Shown: positions 52,998 to 62,176 of the stretch, piece after piece
How positions within the stretch are numbered: position 1 is the stretch's first letter
How the letters are laid out: every line of letters starts with the position of its first letter
Origin: Arthrobacter sp. MAHUQ-56
GTDB lineage: Bacteria; Actinomycetota; Actinomycetes; Actinomycetales; Micrococcaceae
Length of the DNA stretch: 64,000 nt
Assembly (NCBI RefSeq): GCF_019710585.1
Contig: NZ_JAIFZQ010000022.1
Location: 62,001 to 126,000, forward strand
Direction: 5' to 3'
The notes under the pieces: generated by a model
The model's database searches: none
What the model was told of the DNA's origin: nothing
The model's input: only the letters and a program-made list of their open reading frames with translations
Position numbers and translations under genes: made by a program

Positions 52998-54505
52998 TAC
53001 AGCGCGTCCTTAATCTCGGAGGGCACCAAGCTGTGCTTGGGCAGGACCAGCCCCAAGGGCAAGGAGGCGGCGAAGGCAGTGTCCTGGGAGCCGTAAGCGC
53101 GGCGCAGCAGGACCCGGGCGGTGCCCGAGGTTTGTTCAATGGCTGCTACGGCGCCGGGCAGCCGTTCCTTGTCCGTGACGGTGGCAGTGACGACCATGCC
53201 GAAGTTCACCAGTCCGGCGCCTTGGGCTTCTTCCTGCGCGGTTTGCACGGCGGAGCGAGCATCGACCAGAGCACGGGCGGAAGGGCGGGTACCGGAGGTG
53301 ATGCGGACGTTGGCGTTGTTCTGGTCCCGCTCGACTACCGCTGCGGCGCGGGCGGAATCCATTGGGCGGTAGAGCAGGGAGACGCGTTTGCGGTCGATGT
53401 CCCCGTGCGGTGCCAGCAGCCGGGACAGGACGGAGGAGTTCACCGACCCGCGCGGGGCGCCGGACATGGTCCAGGAGGCCGAGAACGCGGAGTCGTGACG
53501 GTAGTCGTCCCAGCTGGCCTGCGTCGCGGTGGGGCCGACCTCGTCCCAGGTCAGCGATACCGGGGTGCCGGCGGCGTGGGCCTCGTCAATGATCAGCGCG
53601 GCAGGCGGGTCGTAGGCAATCCGGACGACCTCGCAGAGTTCCTGCGCCGACATGGGACGGGCGATCCCGGCACCGGTGGACTGGAGCCGGGCCGACAGGC
53701 CGGGGATCCGGGAGGCCAGGTCACGGGCGACGTCTTCAGGGGTGCGCTTTTTCGACCCTGCACGCAGCGATGCGTTGAAGGTCAGGGATACCCAGGCGCG
53801 GACCGTGGCCGATCCTTCCGGGTAGGTCTCGACGACCTCGTGGAGCATGTCCCTGGCGAACTGCGGGGCGTTCGGGTCGATGTTCATCATGACTTCGTTC
53901 CGCAGCCGGTACCCCGAGTCCGGAGCGGTCTCGACGGTAACGGCTGCGGCGTCCAGGCCGGCCTCGTCGGCCAGACTGGCGAGCCAGCCGCCCCAGTTTG
54001 CCACCCAAGCATCGACCTGCTCCGGGTCCACGAGGGAGGCCCCGTCCGGTTCGGTGGAGAAGATCACGGTGAAGTGGCTGGTGGCCGGTACGTGCAGCAT
54101 GGCGAAAGGGCGCTTGTAGGAGTCGGTGAACTCATATAGGGTGGACTTCGCTGCCAGCCCGGGGAGCTGGTACATGCCCCATTCAGTCACGCCCAGCGGC
54201 CCCGATCGGTACAGATTGGTCCCAGACGACTTCGAGACCTTGAACGCTACGCGAATACCCACACGGTCCACGACGGACTGGCCGTGTTTGTCCTTCACTG
54301 TCAGCAATAAGGCGCAAGCGCCGGCAACGCCAAGGACCCCCAGGCCGACGAACAGGCCCCAAATCGCGAAGCTGACAATGCCCAGGAGCAGGCCGACCAT
54401 GACGATGCCGGTGCCGATAGCACCGAGATTGCCCAGTCCGGCTGAGCGCGGAACGCGCCAGTTGCCGTAGGACGGTTCCTTGTATTCGGTGTTAACTGCT
54501 GCCAC
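52997..54505 (-). CDS. SCO6880 family conjugation membrane protein
   Basis: A 502-residue protein with two or three N-terminal membrane segments (GTGIVMVGLLLGIVSFAIWGL and following) and a large cytoplasmic part resembling the N-terminal domain of VirB4 with a PrgI/VirB3-like membrane part. The pattern matches SCO6880-like proteins of actinobacterial plasmids. It overlaps the TrbL-like gene by 14 bp and the VirB4 gene by 1 bp, so the three are co-translated. Confidence 0.85.
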   Translation of the reverse strand: MAAVNTEYKEPSYGNWRVPRSAGLGNLGAIGTGIVMVGLLLGIVSFAIWGLFVGLGVLGVAGACALLLTVKDKHGQSVVDRVGIRVAFKVSKSSGTNLYRSGPLGVTEWGMYQLPGLAAKSTLYEFTDSYKRPFAMLHVPATSHFTVIFSTEPDGASLVDPEQVDAWVANWGGWLASLADEAGLDAAAVTVETAPDSGYRLRNEVMMNIDPNAPQFARDMLHEVVETYPEGSATVRAWVSLTFNASLRAGSKKRTPEDVARDLASRIPGLSARLQSTGAGIARPMSAQELCEVVRIAYDPPAALIIDEAHAAGTPVSLTWDEVGPTATQASWDDYRHDSAFSASWTMSGAPRGSVNSSVLSRLLAPHGDIDRKRVSLLYRPMDSARAAAVVERDQNNANVRITSGTRPSARALVDARSAVQTAQEEAQGAGLVNFGMVVTATVTDKERLPGAVAAIEQTSGTARVLLRRAYGSQDTAFAASLPLGLVLPKHSLVPSEIKDAL

Positions 54506-55754
54506 TGGGGCCCTCCCCGGTTGAATCCTGCGCGGTCGTCTTGATTGCCTCTGATGTCCTGGATGCCACCTGTACGCCTGTGGCTACGGCCATGCCAGCC
54601 GGGCCCGTAGCTGCCGCTCCGGTCGCGGCCCCAGCACCCCCGGCCGGTGCTGCCGCTCCCGCTTTGCCTGCGGTGCCAGCGGCGCCGCCCGGGCCCGAAG
54701 AGCCAGGCGTTGGCTGCCCTCCCCCGCCGCGGGGGCCTGAAGATCCGGAACTGCCCTTGGGAGAGTTCCCTGCGTTCGTGCTGGTTGTGCTGCTGCTTGC
54801 TGGTGTGGGTGCGGCATTGCCCCGTCCACTGCCAACTCGGCCCATTGACACAGCCCCGGTGGCAAGGGCACCTACGGCGGCTCCTGCTGCTGCCCCACTG
54901 CCAGCGGCAACGGCTCCCACCATTGGCGTGACGAACCGCATCAGGGCTGGAAGGGCGAACAGGGCGACGATCATCAACGTGAACCCCGTGATGGAGCCGA
55001 TCAGGGCATCCTTCCCGCTGGTCTTGCTCATCAACAGGAATGCGACCGAATACACGATGGCGGCAGCCGGCTTATAGAGGATGAAGGCGATGGTCCAGCC
55101 AACTGCCTTCTGGAACCACTGCCTGCCCATCTCCGTATTCGTGAATGCGGCAGTCGTAGGTAGGATTCCGGCCAGGATCACCAGCATGCCGCTGCGGACG
55201 ACCATAAGAACGATCTGGACCAGGGATGCAATCAATCCGATCAAGCCAAGGATGATGAGGATGAAGACCGCATCACTTGTGTGGATAGCCGCGATTTTCT
55301 GGAATGCGGCGGCGAACCCTTTGCCGTCCGTGGATCTTGTGATGATGGCGCTGGCGAAGGCATCGGCGGCAATGACCAGAATCGAGATGGTGCCAAGGCC
55401 TATGGCCGATACCAAAGTAAGGGTGAGCAGCGAACGAAGCAGATCTTTCAGGGGCGCCCCGCGCTGCTCCCAGATCATTCGAATGCCTCCAAGGATCACG
55501 GCGAGGACTGCCAGGGCCAACGTCCAAGGCATTAACTCGCTGTTTACAGCGGATACCACCGGACTGGCCGTTGCCCCATCCTCGCTGGTGAGATTCACAG
55601 TCGGCATGGACACCCAGAAGGTAGACAGAGTCGTCACCATCTGGCTCATTCCCTCCATGATGGACTTCGCTAAGTTCCCGATTGCATCGTTGGCTATGTC
55701 TTCGAGTGCGTTGCCAAAGCCACAACCCAGGTCTCCCCAGCTGCATTCAGCCAT
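54492..55754 (-). CDS. Channel membrane protein, TrbL/VirB6 type
   Basis: A 420-residue polytopic protein with about six or seven membrane segments between residues 70 and 290 (for example ALAVLAVILGGIRMIW, VFILIILGLIGLIASLVQIVLM). The last 130 residues are a low-complexity Gly/Ala/Pro/Ser tail that is probably outside the membrane. This layout is that of TrbL/VirB6 proteins. It is 1 bp from the VirB8-like gene. Confidence 0.8.
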   Translation of the reverse strand: MAECSWGDLGCGFGNALEDIANDAIGNLAKSIMEGMSQMVTTLSTFWVSMPTVNLTSEDGATASPVVSAVNSELMPWTLALAVLAVILGGIRMIWEQRGAPLKDLLRSLLTLTLVSAIGLGTISILVIAADAFASAIITRSTDGKGFAAAFQKIAAIHTSDAVFILIILGLIGLIASLVQIVLMVVRSGMLVILAGILPTTAAFTNTEMGRQWFQKAVGWTIAFILYKPAAAIVYSVAFLLMSKTSGKDALIGSITGFTLMIVALFALPALMRFVTPMVGAVAAGSGAAAGAAVGALATGAVSMGRVGSGRGNAAPTPASSSTTSTNAGNSPKGSSGSSGPRGGGGQPTPGSSGPGGAAGTAGKAGAAAPAGGAGAATGAAATGPAGMAVATGVQVASRTSEAIKTTAQDSTGEGPSGSS

Positions 55755-55755
55755 G

Positions 55756-56502
55756 TCAGATTCCCGACCAGAGGATGAAGCCGCTCAGGTCCCTGACCTG
55801 GGAGATATGGCCGAAGGTGGCTCCGTCGTCGGAGGGTTTGACCTTCCAATCTCCGTCCATCCAGCGCATGGAGAAAGTTGTGCGGCCCAAGGCTCCAGTT
55901 TCCGTGGCGAAGGCGAGGTCGACGGAGGCTTCCGACGGCGTGTAGGACTTGAGCAGGAAGCCCTTCACCTGAATCGTTGTGCTGCTGCCACTGGATGAGG
56001 TGCCGCTGGCCGTCTCCTTCAACGCGGCGTCTCTACCGGATCCCGGGACGAGAAGCTTGTCCGCTACCTGCTTGAGAATGTCGGGATTCCCCGAGGATCC
56101 AAGGGCAGCGACGTTCATAGCCGCGTAGAGGGACCCCGTGGGTGAATGTGCGAAGCATGAGCGGAAGCCGCTCGTATCGGTTTTGCCCGGACCAACTTCA
56201 GGATCTGCGGGGGTCGCCATTTTGCCCACCAACTCCCATTTTGAGGTGGGCGCCGTACCCAGTGAGGTCTCTGAGGAAGACGGCAGCCCGCAGATGCTCT
56301 TTCCTCCGTCGCTCGAAGCGCTGGGTCTGGCGGTGGCTGTGCTGCTTGTAGCCGGTGCAGGCTCCGCGTTGCTCTGTCCTTTGGGGAGCAGGAAGATGAC
56401 GATCCCTGCCGCAACCAGTGCGACCACCAGCGCGGCCGCGATGATGAAGCCGGGTCTGGTGAACGGATCGCTTTCGGTGGTGCTCTCTGTTGACTGGCTC
56501 AT
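55756..56502 (-). CDS. Conjugation protein with one membrane anchor, VirB8-like position
   Basis: A 248-residue protein with one N-terminal membrane segment (FIIAAALVVALVAAGIVIFLL, residues about 18-38), a Ser/Thr/Ala-rich spacer and an extracellular domain of about 170 residues ending SMRWMDGDWKVKPSDDGATFG. The layout resembles VirB8/TcpC-type proteins, but the sequence does not show a diagnostic motif. Similar proteins occur at the same place in actinobacterial transfer operons. Confidence 0.7.
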   Translation of the reverse strand: MSQSTESTTESDPFTRPGFIIAAALVVALVAAGIVIFLLPKGQSNAEPAPATSSTATARPSASSDGGKSICGLPSSSETSLGTAPTSKWELVGKMATPADPEVGPGKTDTSGFRSCFAHSPTGSLYAAMNVAALGSSGNPDILKQVADKLLVPGSGRDAALKETASGTSSSGSSTTIQVKGFLLKSYTPSEASVDLAFATETGALGRTTFSMRWMDGDWKVKPSDDGATFGHISQVRDLSGFILWSGI

Positions 56503-56529
56503 ACGGAACCTCCCGTAGATGGTGGTGGC

Positions 56530-56799
56530 TTAGACGAAGGCGCGGACGATGCCTGCGGCGCCGGTGATGATGATGCAGCCCATGAGGACCCAGCCGAGCT
56601 TGCCGATGGCCTGTGCGCCTTCACCGCGCTGGAGCTGGATGACCATGCCGATGCCGACGATGATGACGCCCAGGACGCCGAGGACCAGGCCGATGCCGGA
56701 GGCCCAGTTGAGGATGGTCAGCAGGCCGCCGGCCTGCTCGGGGACGACGGGGGTGGGGTTAGGAATGACGCTGGTGGAGAGTGGGGTGAACGTGTTCAT
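56530..56799 (-). CDS. Small two-helix membrane protein, probable pilin (VirB2/TrbC-like)
   Basis: An 89-residue protein with two membrane segments (LLTILNWASGIGLVLGVLGV and VLMGCIIITGAAGIVRAF) separated by a short basic loop, as in VirB2/TrbC pilins. The ATG at 56799 has AAAGG upstream; a longer frame to 57057 overlaps the next gene and is not used. The expected signal peptide is not obvious. Confidence 0.65.
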   Translation of the reverse strand: MNTFTPLSTSVIPNPTPVVPEQAGGLLTILNWASGIGLVLGVLGVIIVGIGMVIQLQRGEGAQAIGKLGWVLMGCIIITGAAGIVRAFV

Positions 56800-56810
56800 G
56801 GTGAGACCTT

Positions 56811-57410
56811 TCAGTGGTTGGTTGCCGTAGCTAGGGCGGCCACGTCGGTAATGAAGCGCTGGTATTCGCGGATGGCTGGCAGCGCGGTGGTGTCGGTGTG
56901 CCGCCAAGCGTCCACCCAGGGCAAGGTCCAGAGCCTCGGTGCCCCGCCGCCTACGAGGGCGGCGAAGTCCCGGAGTGCTCTGGGTGTCTTTCCTGGGGCG
57001 TCTGCCAGGACGGCGAGGCCGAGGAGGTTGATCTGCGGGGCTGCGCCTGACGCCCACTGGGTGAGCGCGTTCCTAGCAGTTGTCAGGCCGCGCATGTCTG
57101 CCCGGCAGACCAGCAGCACCCGCGGCTTGCCGCCGCTGGTGTGAACAGGCCAGCAATGATCCGTCGAACGGGCAGACTCGATAAGGTCAGCGATCCGGCT
57201 TTCACCCGCTCCCCCATGGGTACCAACAACCCAGAGCCTTGCTGTGCCGGCCATGTTGCGGGACGCCAGCCGGTCTGCCGCGTCTGGCTCGATCATGCCC
57301 CGCAGCGGGGTGCTGATGACCGCCGCGGGCGGAACAGCCGCGTCCAGTGTTTCCTCTGCCGGTTCATCCGCCGTGGGGCGGGTGACCCAGGGGTTCAGGG
57401 TCTGCTGCAT
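56811..57410 (-). CDS. P-loop-like conjugation protein, DUF6668 type
   Basis: A 199-residue protein. It has LWVVGTHGGAGESRIADLIE, a strand and glycine-rich loop like a weakened P-loop without the Lys, and PRVLLVCRADMRGLTTARNALTQWASG, a strand typical of ParA/MinD folds. I match it to DUF6668 from memory. GGAGG precedes the ATG at 57410. It follows the ParA-like gene and may be its inactive partner. Confidence 0.62.
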   Translation of the reverse strand: MQQTLNPWVTRPTADEPAEETLDAAVPPAAVISTPLRGMIEPDAADRLASRNMAGTARLWVVGTHGGAGESRIADLIESARSTDHCWPVHTSGGKPRVLLVCRADMRGLTTARNALTQWASGAAPQINLLGLAVLADAPGKTPRALRDFAALVGGGAPRLWTLPWVDAWRHTDTTALPAIREYQRFITDVAALATATNH

Positions 57411-57449
57411 GATTCCTCCTCTCAACTCTCAAGTTCCGTGGGCATCGTT

Positions 57450-58907
57450 CTAGAAGCCTTTGGCGACGGCGGCCGCCGCCGCGAGCCAGGCCCGCTGGGT
57501 TGCAGGCTGGAGCGCTTCATAGCGGATAGGCCCGTTCACCAGGGCGGGGTCGTACGGGATGCGGACGACGGCGCGCACGAACGGCTCGAAGCCGTCCGCG
57601 ATCCGCTGAGCCTCGGCCTTGGCGCGCTTAAGGGCATCCCCGGTCATGCTGCGCTTGGCGTCTGACGACTCGGAGACGATCACGACGGCGTTGCGTGCCA
57701 GCTCGGCGTCGTGGTCACCACGGGATTCGAGGGTCTGCAGCGTCAGCCGGGCTGCTTCTGCACGGTCCTCGATGGCGGTGACCGGGACGACGAGCTGGTT
57801 GGTGTGGTCGATCATCCGACGCCAGTTGGCCGCGCGGGCGGTGTTGCCGGAGTCCATGATGACCAGTCGGTAGTACCGGGTGAGGACCTGGTGGGCGATG
57901 TCCACTTCCTCGGCAGTGACTTCGTGGTCGCCTTCTTCATTTTCGTCCGAGCGCAAAACGTCGAACTTGTCGGCGGTCTGGTGGTGGACGAATTTGGCGA
58001 TTTCGGCCGCGTTCGTGGACGGGGACAGCAGCTCCCTGGAGGAATCGATCAGGTCCAGGACGCTGCGGTCGTGGGCGCCTTTCTCGGTCCGCCATCCCAG
58101 GGTGCCCTGGGATTCGTTGTTGTCCCACGCCACTGTTGCCGCGCCACTGTAGCGGGCGAGGATCGCCGAGAGCATCACAACCGTGGGGGTCTTGTTGGCC
58201 CCGCCCTTGCGGTTGACCACGGCGATGGTCCGTGGGCCGGGCCAGTGCTGGCTGACGGTGCGGATGTCCTCGCGTTCGGCCAGTTCCTCTGCTGAGGGGT
58301 CCATTCGAAAGCCCAGCCGGGTCAAGGTTCCGCGCCAGCCCTGCGTGGCGCGCTCCAGCACCGGGGCGCTGACCAGGAAGGAGGTCTCCTTCAAACTACG
58401 TCGGGTGGCCGGAGCGTCAGCTGCAGCAGCCTGCTCGGGTGCCCCGGAGGTCGGAGCAACGTCCTCAACCAAGGCGGTCTCCGCCGCAAGGGGTGGCCAA
58501 GGCTGGCGTTCCACGGTTGGCTGGGCGGGTTCAGGCTTCACGGCAGGCGTTGCCGCTGGAGTGGTGTAGGTGGCGTCGACGGCCGCCGCAGCCGGAGTAC
58601 TGGACGCTGCGGCAGTTCGGCGGCGGGCGGACCGGGGCTCGTAGGAGACGGATTCGACGTTGCCGCCCGGGTGGACGATCAGCTCGCCGTGGCCCTCGGG
58701 ATCCTCGATACGGACCCGGACGGGACGCTGCAACGTCCTGGCTTCGGCCACGACAAGTGCCAGGGCGTTGTCTCGCAGTTCCTGCAGCGTCTCCCCTGCC
58801 GGGACGACGCGGGAGTTCCCTGCGACGACGACCTCGGCGGTGCCGTTGTCGCTGATGATGGCCTTGGTGTTCGGGAAGGCCAGGACCTCTGTTGGTGTGG
58901 TGCTCAT
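57450..58907 (-). CDS. ParA/MinD-like ATPase of the conjugation operon
   Basis: A 485-residue protein. The first 95 residues form a small beta domain like SCO-type N-terminal regions, followed by an Ala/Pro/Thr-rich linker (about 95-200). The ATPase has the deviant Walker A VNRKGGANKTPTVVML (Asn where Gly is usual), WDNNESQGTLGWR and YYRLVIMDSGNTARA. It probably places or drives conjugation components instead of plasmid segregation, because no ParB is encoded beside it. Confidence 0.83.
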   Translation of the reverse strand: MSTTPTEVLAFPNTKAIISDNGTAEVVVAGNSRVVPAGETLQELRDNALALVVAEARTLQRPVRVRIEDPEGHGELIVHPGGNVESVSYEPRSARRRTAAASSTPAAAAVDATYTTPAATPAVKPEPAQPTVERQPWPPLAAETALVEDVAPTSGAPEQAAAADAPATRRSLKETSFLVSAPVLERATQGWRGTLTRLGFRMDPSAEELAEREDIRTVSQHWPGPRTIAVVNRKGGANKTPTVVMLSAILARYSGAATVAWDNNESQGTLGWRTEKGAHDRSVLDLIDSSRELLSPSTNAAEIAKFVHHQTADKFDVLRSDENEEGDHEVTAEEVDIAHQVLTRYYRLVIMDSGNTARAANWRRMIDHTNQLVVPVTAIEDRAEAARLTLQTLESRGDHDAELARNAVVIVSESSDAKRSMTGDALKRAKAEAQRIADGFEPFVRAVVRIPYDPALVNGPIRYEALQPATQRAWLAAAAAVAKGF

Positions 58908-58953
58908 GAAACCTGATTCCTTTACGTTGACGGGTTCGGTGACGTGCGGGCGC

Positions 58954-59457
58954 TTAAGAGGTGGGCGGAGTGAGTCGGTTGACCTTCCACGGGGCCCCCG
59001 GGCCGGTGCGGAGCAGCTGCAGGCTGTAAGTCCCGGCATCGGTCGGAACGGCTGCAAGAATGCCGTAGCCGTTGGCCTCATCGACTGTCAGGGTCGCGGG
59101 TCCGGTGACCCTGGTGGCGGGGACGTTCGCGGGGTCCACGGCGGAGTAGTCGGCGGTGGCCTGTGGTGTGAGCCAGCGGGCGAGGTCGTTGGCCCACTGC
59201 TTGTCCTCCAGGCCCGGGCGGGCGAAGTCGGCCATAGCCTTCTGGGCGGTGTCTACGGCCGCGTCTTTGCTGGGCTGGTCCCAGCTGATGCCGATGGTCG
59301 CCGGCACGGTGCCGTTGGGGGTCTGCGGGCCGCTGCCCGCGCTCAGGGAGACCGGTGCTGAGGCCGTGCTGGTCGCCGGGACCGGTGTGGTGCTCGCTGC
59401 CGGTGCGCAGGCCGTGCACAGGAGCACCAGCGCGGTCAGTACCAGGGATTTTTTCAC
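58954..59457 (-). CDS. Conjugation-operon lipoprotein
   Basis: A 167-residue exported lipoprotein starting with GTG inside the stop of the preceding gene (GTGA). The signal is KKSLVLTALVLLCTAC with the lipid Cys at residue 17, followed by a Thr/Ser/Ala/Pro spacer. The rest (DTAQKAMADFARPGLEDKQWANDLARWLTP..SLQLLRTGPGAPWKVNRL) is like small NTF2-like domains that often accompany transfer systems. Confidence 0.78.
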   Translation of the reverse strand: MKKSLVLTALVLLCTACAPAASTTPVPATSTASAPVSLSAGSGPQTPNGTVPATIGISWDQPSKDAAVDTAQKAMADFARPGLEDKQWANDLARWLTPQATADYSAVDPANVPATRVTGPATLTVDEANGYGILAAVPTDAGTYSLQLLRTGPGAPWKVNRLTPPTS

Positions 59458-60533
59458 TTCTTCTCCTCTTGGATGGGCAGGTACAGGAAGGCTGACGGGA
59501 CCGTGTTGCTCACGGTGCGGGTGTAGTAGTTGTGGTCATCCGGTGGAGGGTTGCCGTTGTAGCCCTCTTCGACGTAGGTTCCGTTGTCCTTGACTTCCTT
59601 GACCACGGCGACGTGCCCATAGGTCGGGTCCGCTCCCCCGGCGCCGGGCGCGTACCAAACCACCGCGCCCACTCTGGGCGTCCTGCCGGTGGCCCAGCCC
59701 TTGGCGTCCCAGCCGGCCTTCCAGGTCAGAGCGGAACCGAGGCCCTGTCCGTCCGGGCGGAAGGTGCCGTTGAGGAACTTGAACGGTGCGATGGTGGACC
59801 CCATCTGCTGATTCACCCGCCACAGGGCAAAATCCACGCATTCGCGGTAGAACATGCCAAGCGGCGAGGCCGCCGCGGCTCCGGGTCCGGCCTGCATCCA
59901 GGTGGGTGAGTTCTTCCACGGGTAGTCATCTCCGGCGCCGGCCTGCCCTGGAATGGCGCAGCCGCTGCCTTCCAGCGAGAACTTGCCGGTAGAGAGTGCC
60001 TGGACGATTTTCACGGCCTCGGGCCAGTGCTTCTGGTAGTGATAAGGGTCGGCATTGCGCTGGACCTTGTTGCCGGCGATGGTGGGCTCAAGCAGCTCCC
60101 AGCCCGGCACCGTCTGCAGCGCCTTGATGAAATTCGCGGCACTGATGGTCGGGTCCATACGGTCCGAGTACGAGCCCCACGCGCCGTTCCCGCGCTGCTG
60201 GAACAACCCACGGGAATCCGACCCGGAGGCGTCGCCACGGTCCAGGACACGCAGCCCTGACTCCCCCAAAGCAACCATGACGCTGATCATCTGGCCCTTC
60301 AGGGGAAGGTTCAGCGCCTTGCCGGCACCCATGATCGCCGCGGCGTTCTTCAACTGCTCCTCGGAGTACCCCTCGACCTTTTTATCGGCATCGACCGTGA
60401 CAGAGACACTAGGGTCGCAATTGCTGGCCGGGGGGTTGACCGGTTGAAGCAACAATGGAATGGACAGGACGGACCCAAATAAGATGCTGGGGACAACGGC
60501 CGTAAGGCTTATAGACAACCCTTTGTTCTTCAC
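59454..60533 (-). CDS. Peptidoglycan hydrolase with lytic transglycosylase-like and CHAP domains
   Basis: A 359-residue secreted or membrane-anchored protein starting with GTG. An N-terminal membrane segment (SLTAVVPSILFGSVLSIPLL) is followed by a soluble lytic transglycosylase-like part (VMVALGESGLRVLDRGDASGSDSRGLFQQR) and a C-terminal CHAP domain with catalytic Cys in YRECVDFALWRV and His in YGHVAVVKEV. It opens the cell wall for the transfer channel. It is the first gene of the conjugation operon, and paired TAGACATGTCTA sites lie upstream. Confidence 0.9.
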   Translation of the reverse strand: MKNKGLSISLTAVVPSILFGSVLSIPLLLQPVNPPASNCDPSVSVTVDADKKVEGYSEEQLKNAAAIMGAGKALNLPLKGQMISVMVALGESGLRVLDRGDASGSDSRGLFQQRGNGAWGSYSDRMDPTISAANFIKALQTVPGWELLEPTIAGNKVQRNADPYHYQKHWPEAVKIVQALSTGKFSLEGSGCAIPGQAGAGDDYPWKNSPTWMQAGPGAAAASPLGMFYRECVDFALWRVNQQMGSTIAPFKFLNGTFRPDGQGLGSALTWKAGWDAKGWATGRTPRVGAVVWYAPGAGGADPTYGHVAVVKEVKDNGTYVEEGYNGNPPPDDHNYYTRTVSNTVPSAFLYLPIQEEKK

Positions 60534-60673
60534 GGCTTCGACCCCCTACTCATGCCGCATTGCGGTGGTTTCGTCTGGCGTCTTCATCAGCTTTGACGCT
60601 CTGGTTTCCCGCATGCCTTTTGTTCAAGTCGGACGGGATCAGGTCATCGATATCAGGTGCCATCAGAATCAGA

Positions 60674-60699
60674 TTAGACATGTCTATAGACATGTCTAA
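60674..60699. promoter_or_regulatory. Double TAGACATGTCTA operator of the conjugation operon
   Basis: TTAGACATGTCTA (60674-60686) is followed directly by TAGACATGTCTAA (60687-60699): two 12-bp palindromes back to back, and the whole 26 bp is itself a perfect palindrome. On the minus strand TTAGAC (60699-60694) and TAATCT (60676-60671) are spaced like -35 and -10 boxes (17 bp), so the sites probably cover the promoter of the conjugation operon. The same palindrome occurs at 63552. Confidence 0.85.
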
Positions 60700-60740
60700 C
60701 AGTAGCACGGGCAGAAACCCGCGGCTTTTATGGAGGCTAG

Positions 60741-61178
60741 CTACTTCTCGTCGTCTAATGCGGTGTCTATGAGCCTGGCGAGAGACCTTACGCTCTCTGC
60801 GTCGTAAACCTCACCGAGGGCTCGGAGAGCGAAGGATTTCACCTGGTTCTTCCGCATGACTCTAAGAAGCTCCAATTGAGCTTCCACGCGTGCCGGCATT
60901 TCTGATCCCGGATCGGTGAGATATGCCGCAGGGACACCAAAGAACTCTGCCAACGCCTCAAGCAGCACTGCGTCTGTAACCAACGGACCGTCGCCGTCAC
61001 GCATGTAGTACCACCGCGCACGAGACAGCTTCACTCCCCTGGCCGCCAAGGCTGATTGAATGTCTGCGAATTCGTAGGGACGGCCACCCTCAGCAACAAC
61101 AACGTCCAAGAGTACTCGCAGACGCCGCGCAAGCTCGGCCCGACGCTGCTCAGCATAGGGGCTGTTCCTGGATATCAC
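60741..61178 (-). CDS. XRE-type regulator, EspR-like
   Basis: A 145-residue DNA-binding protein. An N-terminal helical arm (RRAELARRLRVLLDVVVAEGG) precedes a helix-turn-helix in which ADIQSALAARGVKLSRARWYYMRDGDG reads DNA. It ends with LLEALAEFFGVPAAYLTDP and a C-terminal helical dimerisation part. The layout is that of mycobacterial EspR. It overlaps the membrane-protein gene by 4 bp and is last in the MpaB-ImmA operon. It is the best candidate for binding TAGACATGTCTA. Confidence 0.82.
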   Translation of the reverse strand: MISRNSPYAEQRRAELARRLRVLLDVVVAEGGRPYEFADIQSALAARGVKLSRARWYYMRDGDGPLVTDAVLLEALAEFFGVPAAYLTDPGSEMPARVEAQLELLRVMRKNQVKSFALRALGEVYDAESVRSLARLIDTALDDEK

Positions 61179-62176
61179 CGCATCGCTGCTTTCTTGCTAT
61201 TCATGGCGCCTTCGGCGTAGTCGTACAAAAGTGTCTCAACTTCTCTAACGATCTCTGCATTTCGAGTATCCATTACGTACCCGCGCGTCTGGGCACGGAT
61301 CTCGCTATCGCGGATTTCTGATACGCGCCGCTGCAAACGTGCCACGCTCTTGACAGTCAAGAATTCAACTCTTGAATAGAGTCGGGAATCAATCACCAAA
61401 TCCATCTCTGAAGATGCGACGTCCCACCAGATGGGGCGGATCCGGCGGAGCATCTTGGCCGCTTTAACAGTGACGATTAGTCGCTGTGCCACCGCAGCAA
61501 GGCGAGGCAAGGAGAGACCTAACGAAACCAGAATGACAATCACTTGCTGGGCTGTTTCATAGATCCATTCGATCTGAGCCTTTAGCTCTGACCCCGGCTG
61601 GAGAAAGTTCCCAACCAAGCGCAGTCCCACAAGTGCGAAAGCAAGACCAAAGCCTGCAAGTACCATTCGGAATCCAGAACGAAAGAGACCTCTCATCTGC
61701 TTCAGACGGGGCAAACAAATCCTGAGCGCGCTGACGCTCACCGTAATGATGAAGGCTACAGCGAACGTTTGGAACGCAAGAAGTGCCGGCTGTGCACCGT
61801 ACACACTCACGACCCATCTTGTGGAGAGCGGAGCATTCCACCAAGGAAACGTCAGAAACATCACCAGTGAGCAAATTGCCCACCACCTACGCCATGCCTT
61901 ACCGCAGACGACTGCGGAGGGGGAGGTAGCCACCTGAAGAGACCTCTGGACCTGCCACAGGGCGGCAACTACAAGTTCAGACAGAACGAGCGCCACGGCG
62001 TTCCCACCGCCGAGCACTTGGTCTGCTGCGATATAGACAACGGGGACGTAGAGTGTAAAAGCGACTGAGGCAAAGACTGCTCCGAGGAAGGCAGGAAGTG
62101 CCGCACTACTTCGAATGGTCGGAAGCCGAATAAGGGCAAGACCCCAAAGTATGGCTGCGGGGATCCAGTCATTCAT
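61175..62176 (-). CDS. Membrane protein of the MAB_1171c (DUF6545) kind
   Basis: A 333-residue protein with about six or seven membrane segments in the first 230 residues (WIPAAILWGLALI, FASVAFTLYVPVVYIAADQVL, AICSLVMFLTFPWW and others). The cytoplasmic tail has PIWWDVASSEMDLVID, YSRVEFLTVKSVARLQRRVSEIRD and Arg/Glu-rich helices. From memory this matches MAB_1171c-like putative transporters, which often sit beside XRE and ImmA/IrrE genes. It overlaps both neighbours by 4 bp. It may sense or carry a small molecule. Confidence 0.75.
   Translation of the reverse strand: MNDWIPAAILWGLALIRLPTIRSSAALPAFLGAVFASVAFTLYVPVVYIAADQVLGGGNAVALVLSELVVAALWQVQRSLQVATSPSAVVCGKAWRRWWAICSLVMFLTFPWWNAPLSTRWVVSVYGAQPALLAFQTFAVAFIITVSVSALRICLPRLKQMRGLFRSGFRMVLAGFGLAFALVGLRLVGNFLQPGSELKAQIEWIYETAQQVIVILVSLGLSLPRLAAVAQRLIVTVKAAKMLRRIRPIWWDVASSEMDLVIDSRLYSRVEFLTVKSVARLQRRVSEIRDSEIRAQTRGYVMDTRNAEIVREVETLLYDYAEGAMNSKKAAMR

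Noticed and set aside
60674..60699. The TAGACATGTCTA pair as a LexA/SOS box
   Set aside because: The actinobacterial LexA box is of the TCGAAC-4-GTTCGA type and does not match.
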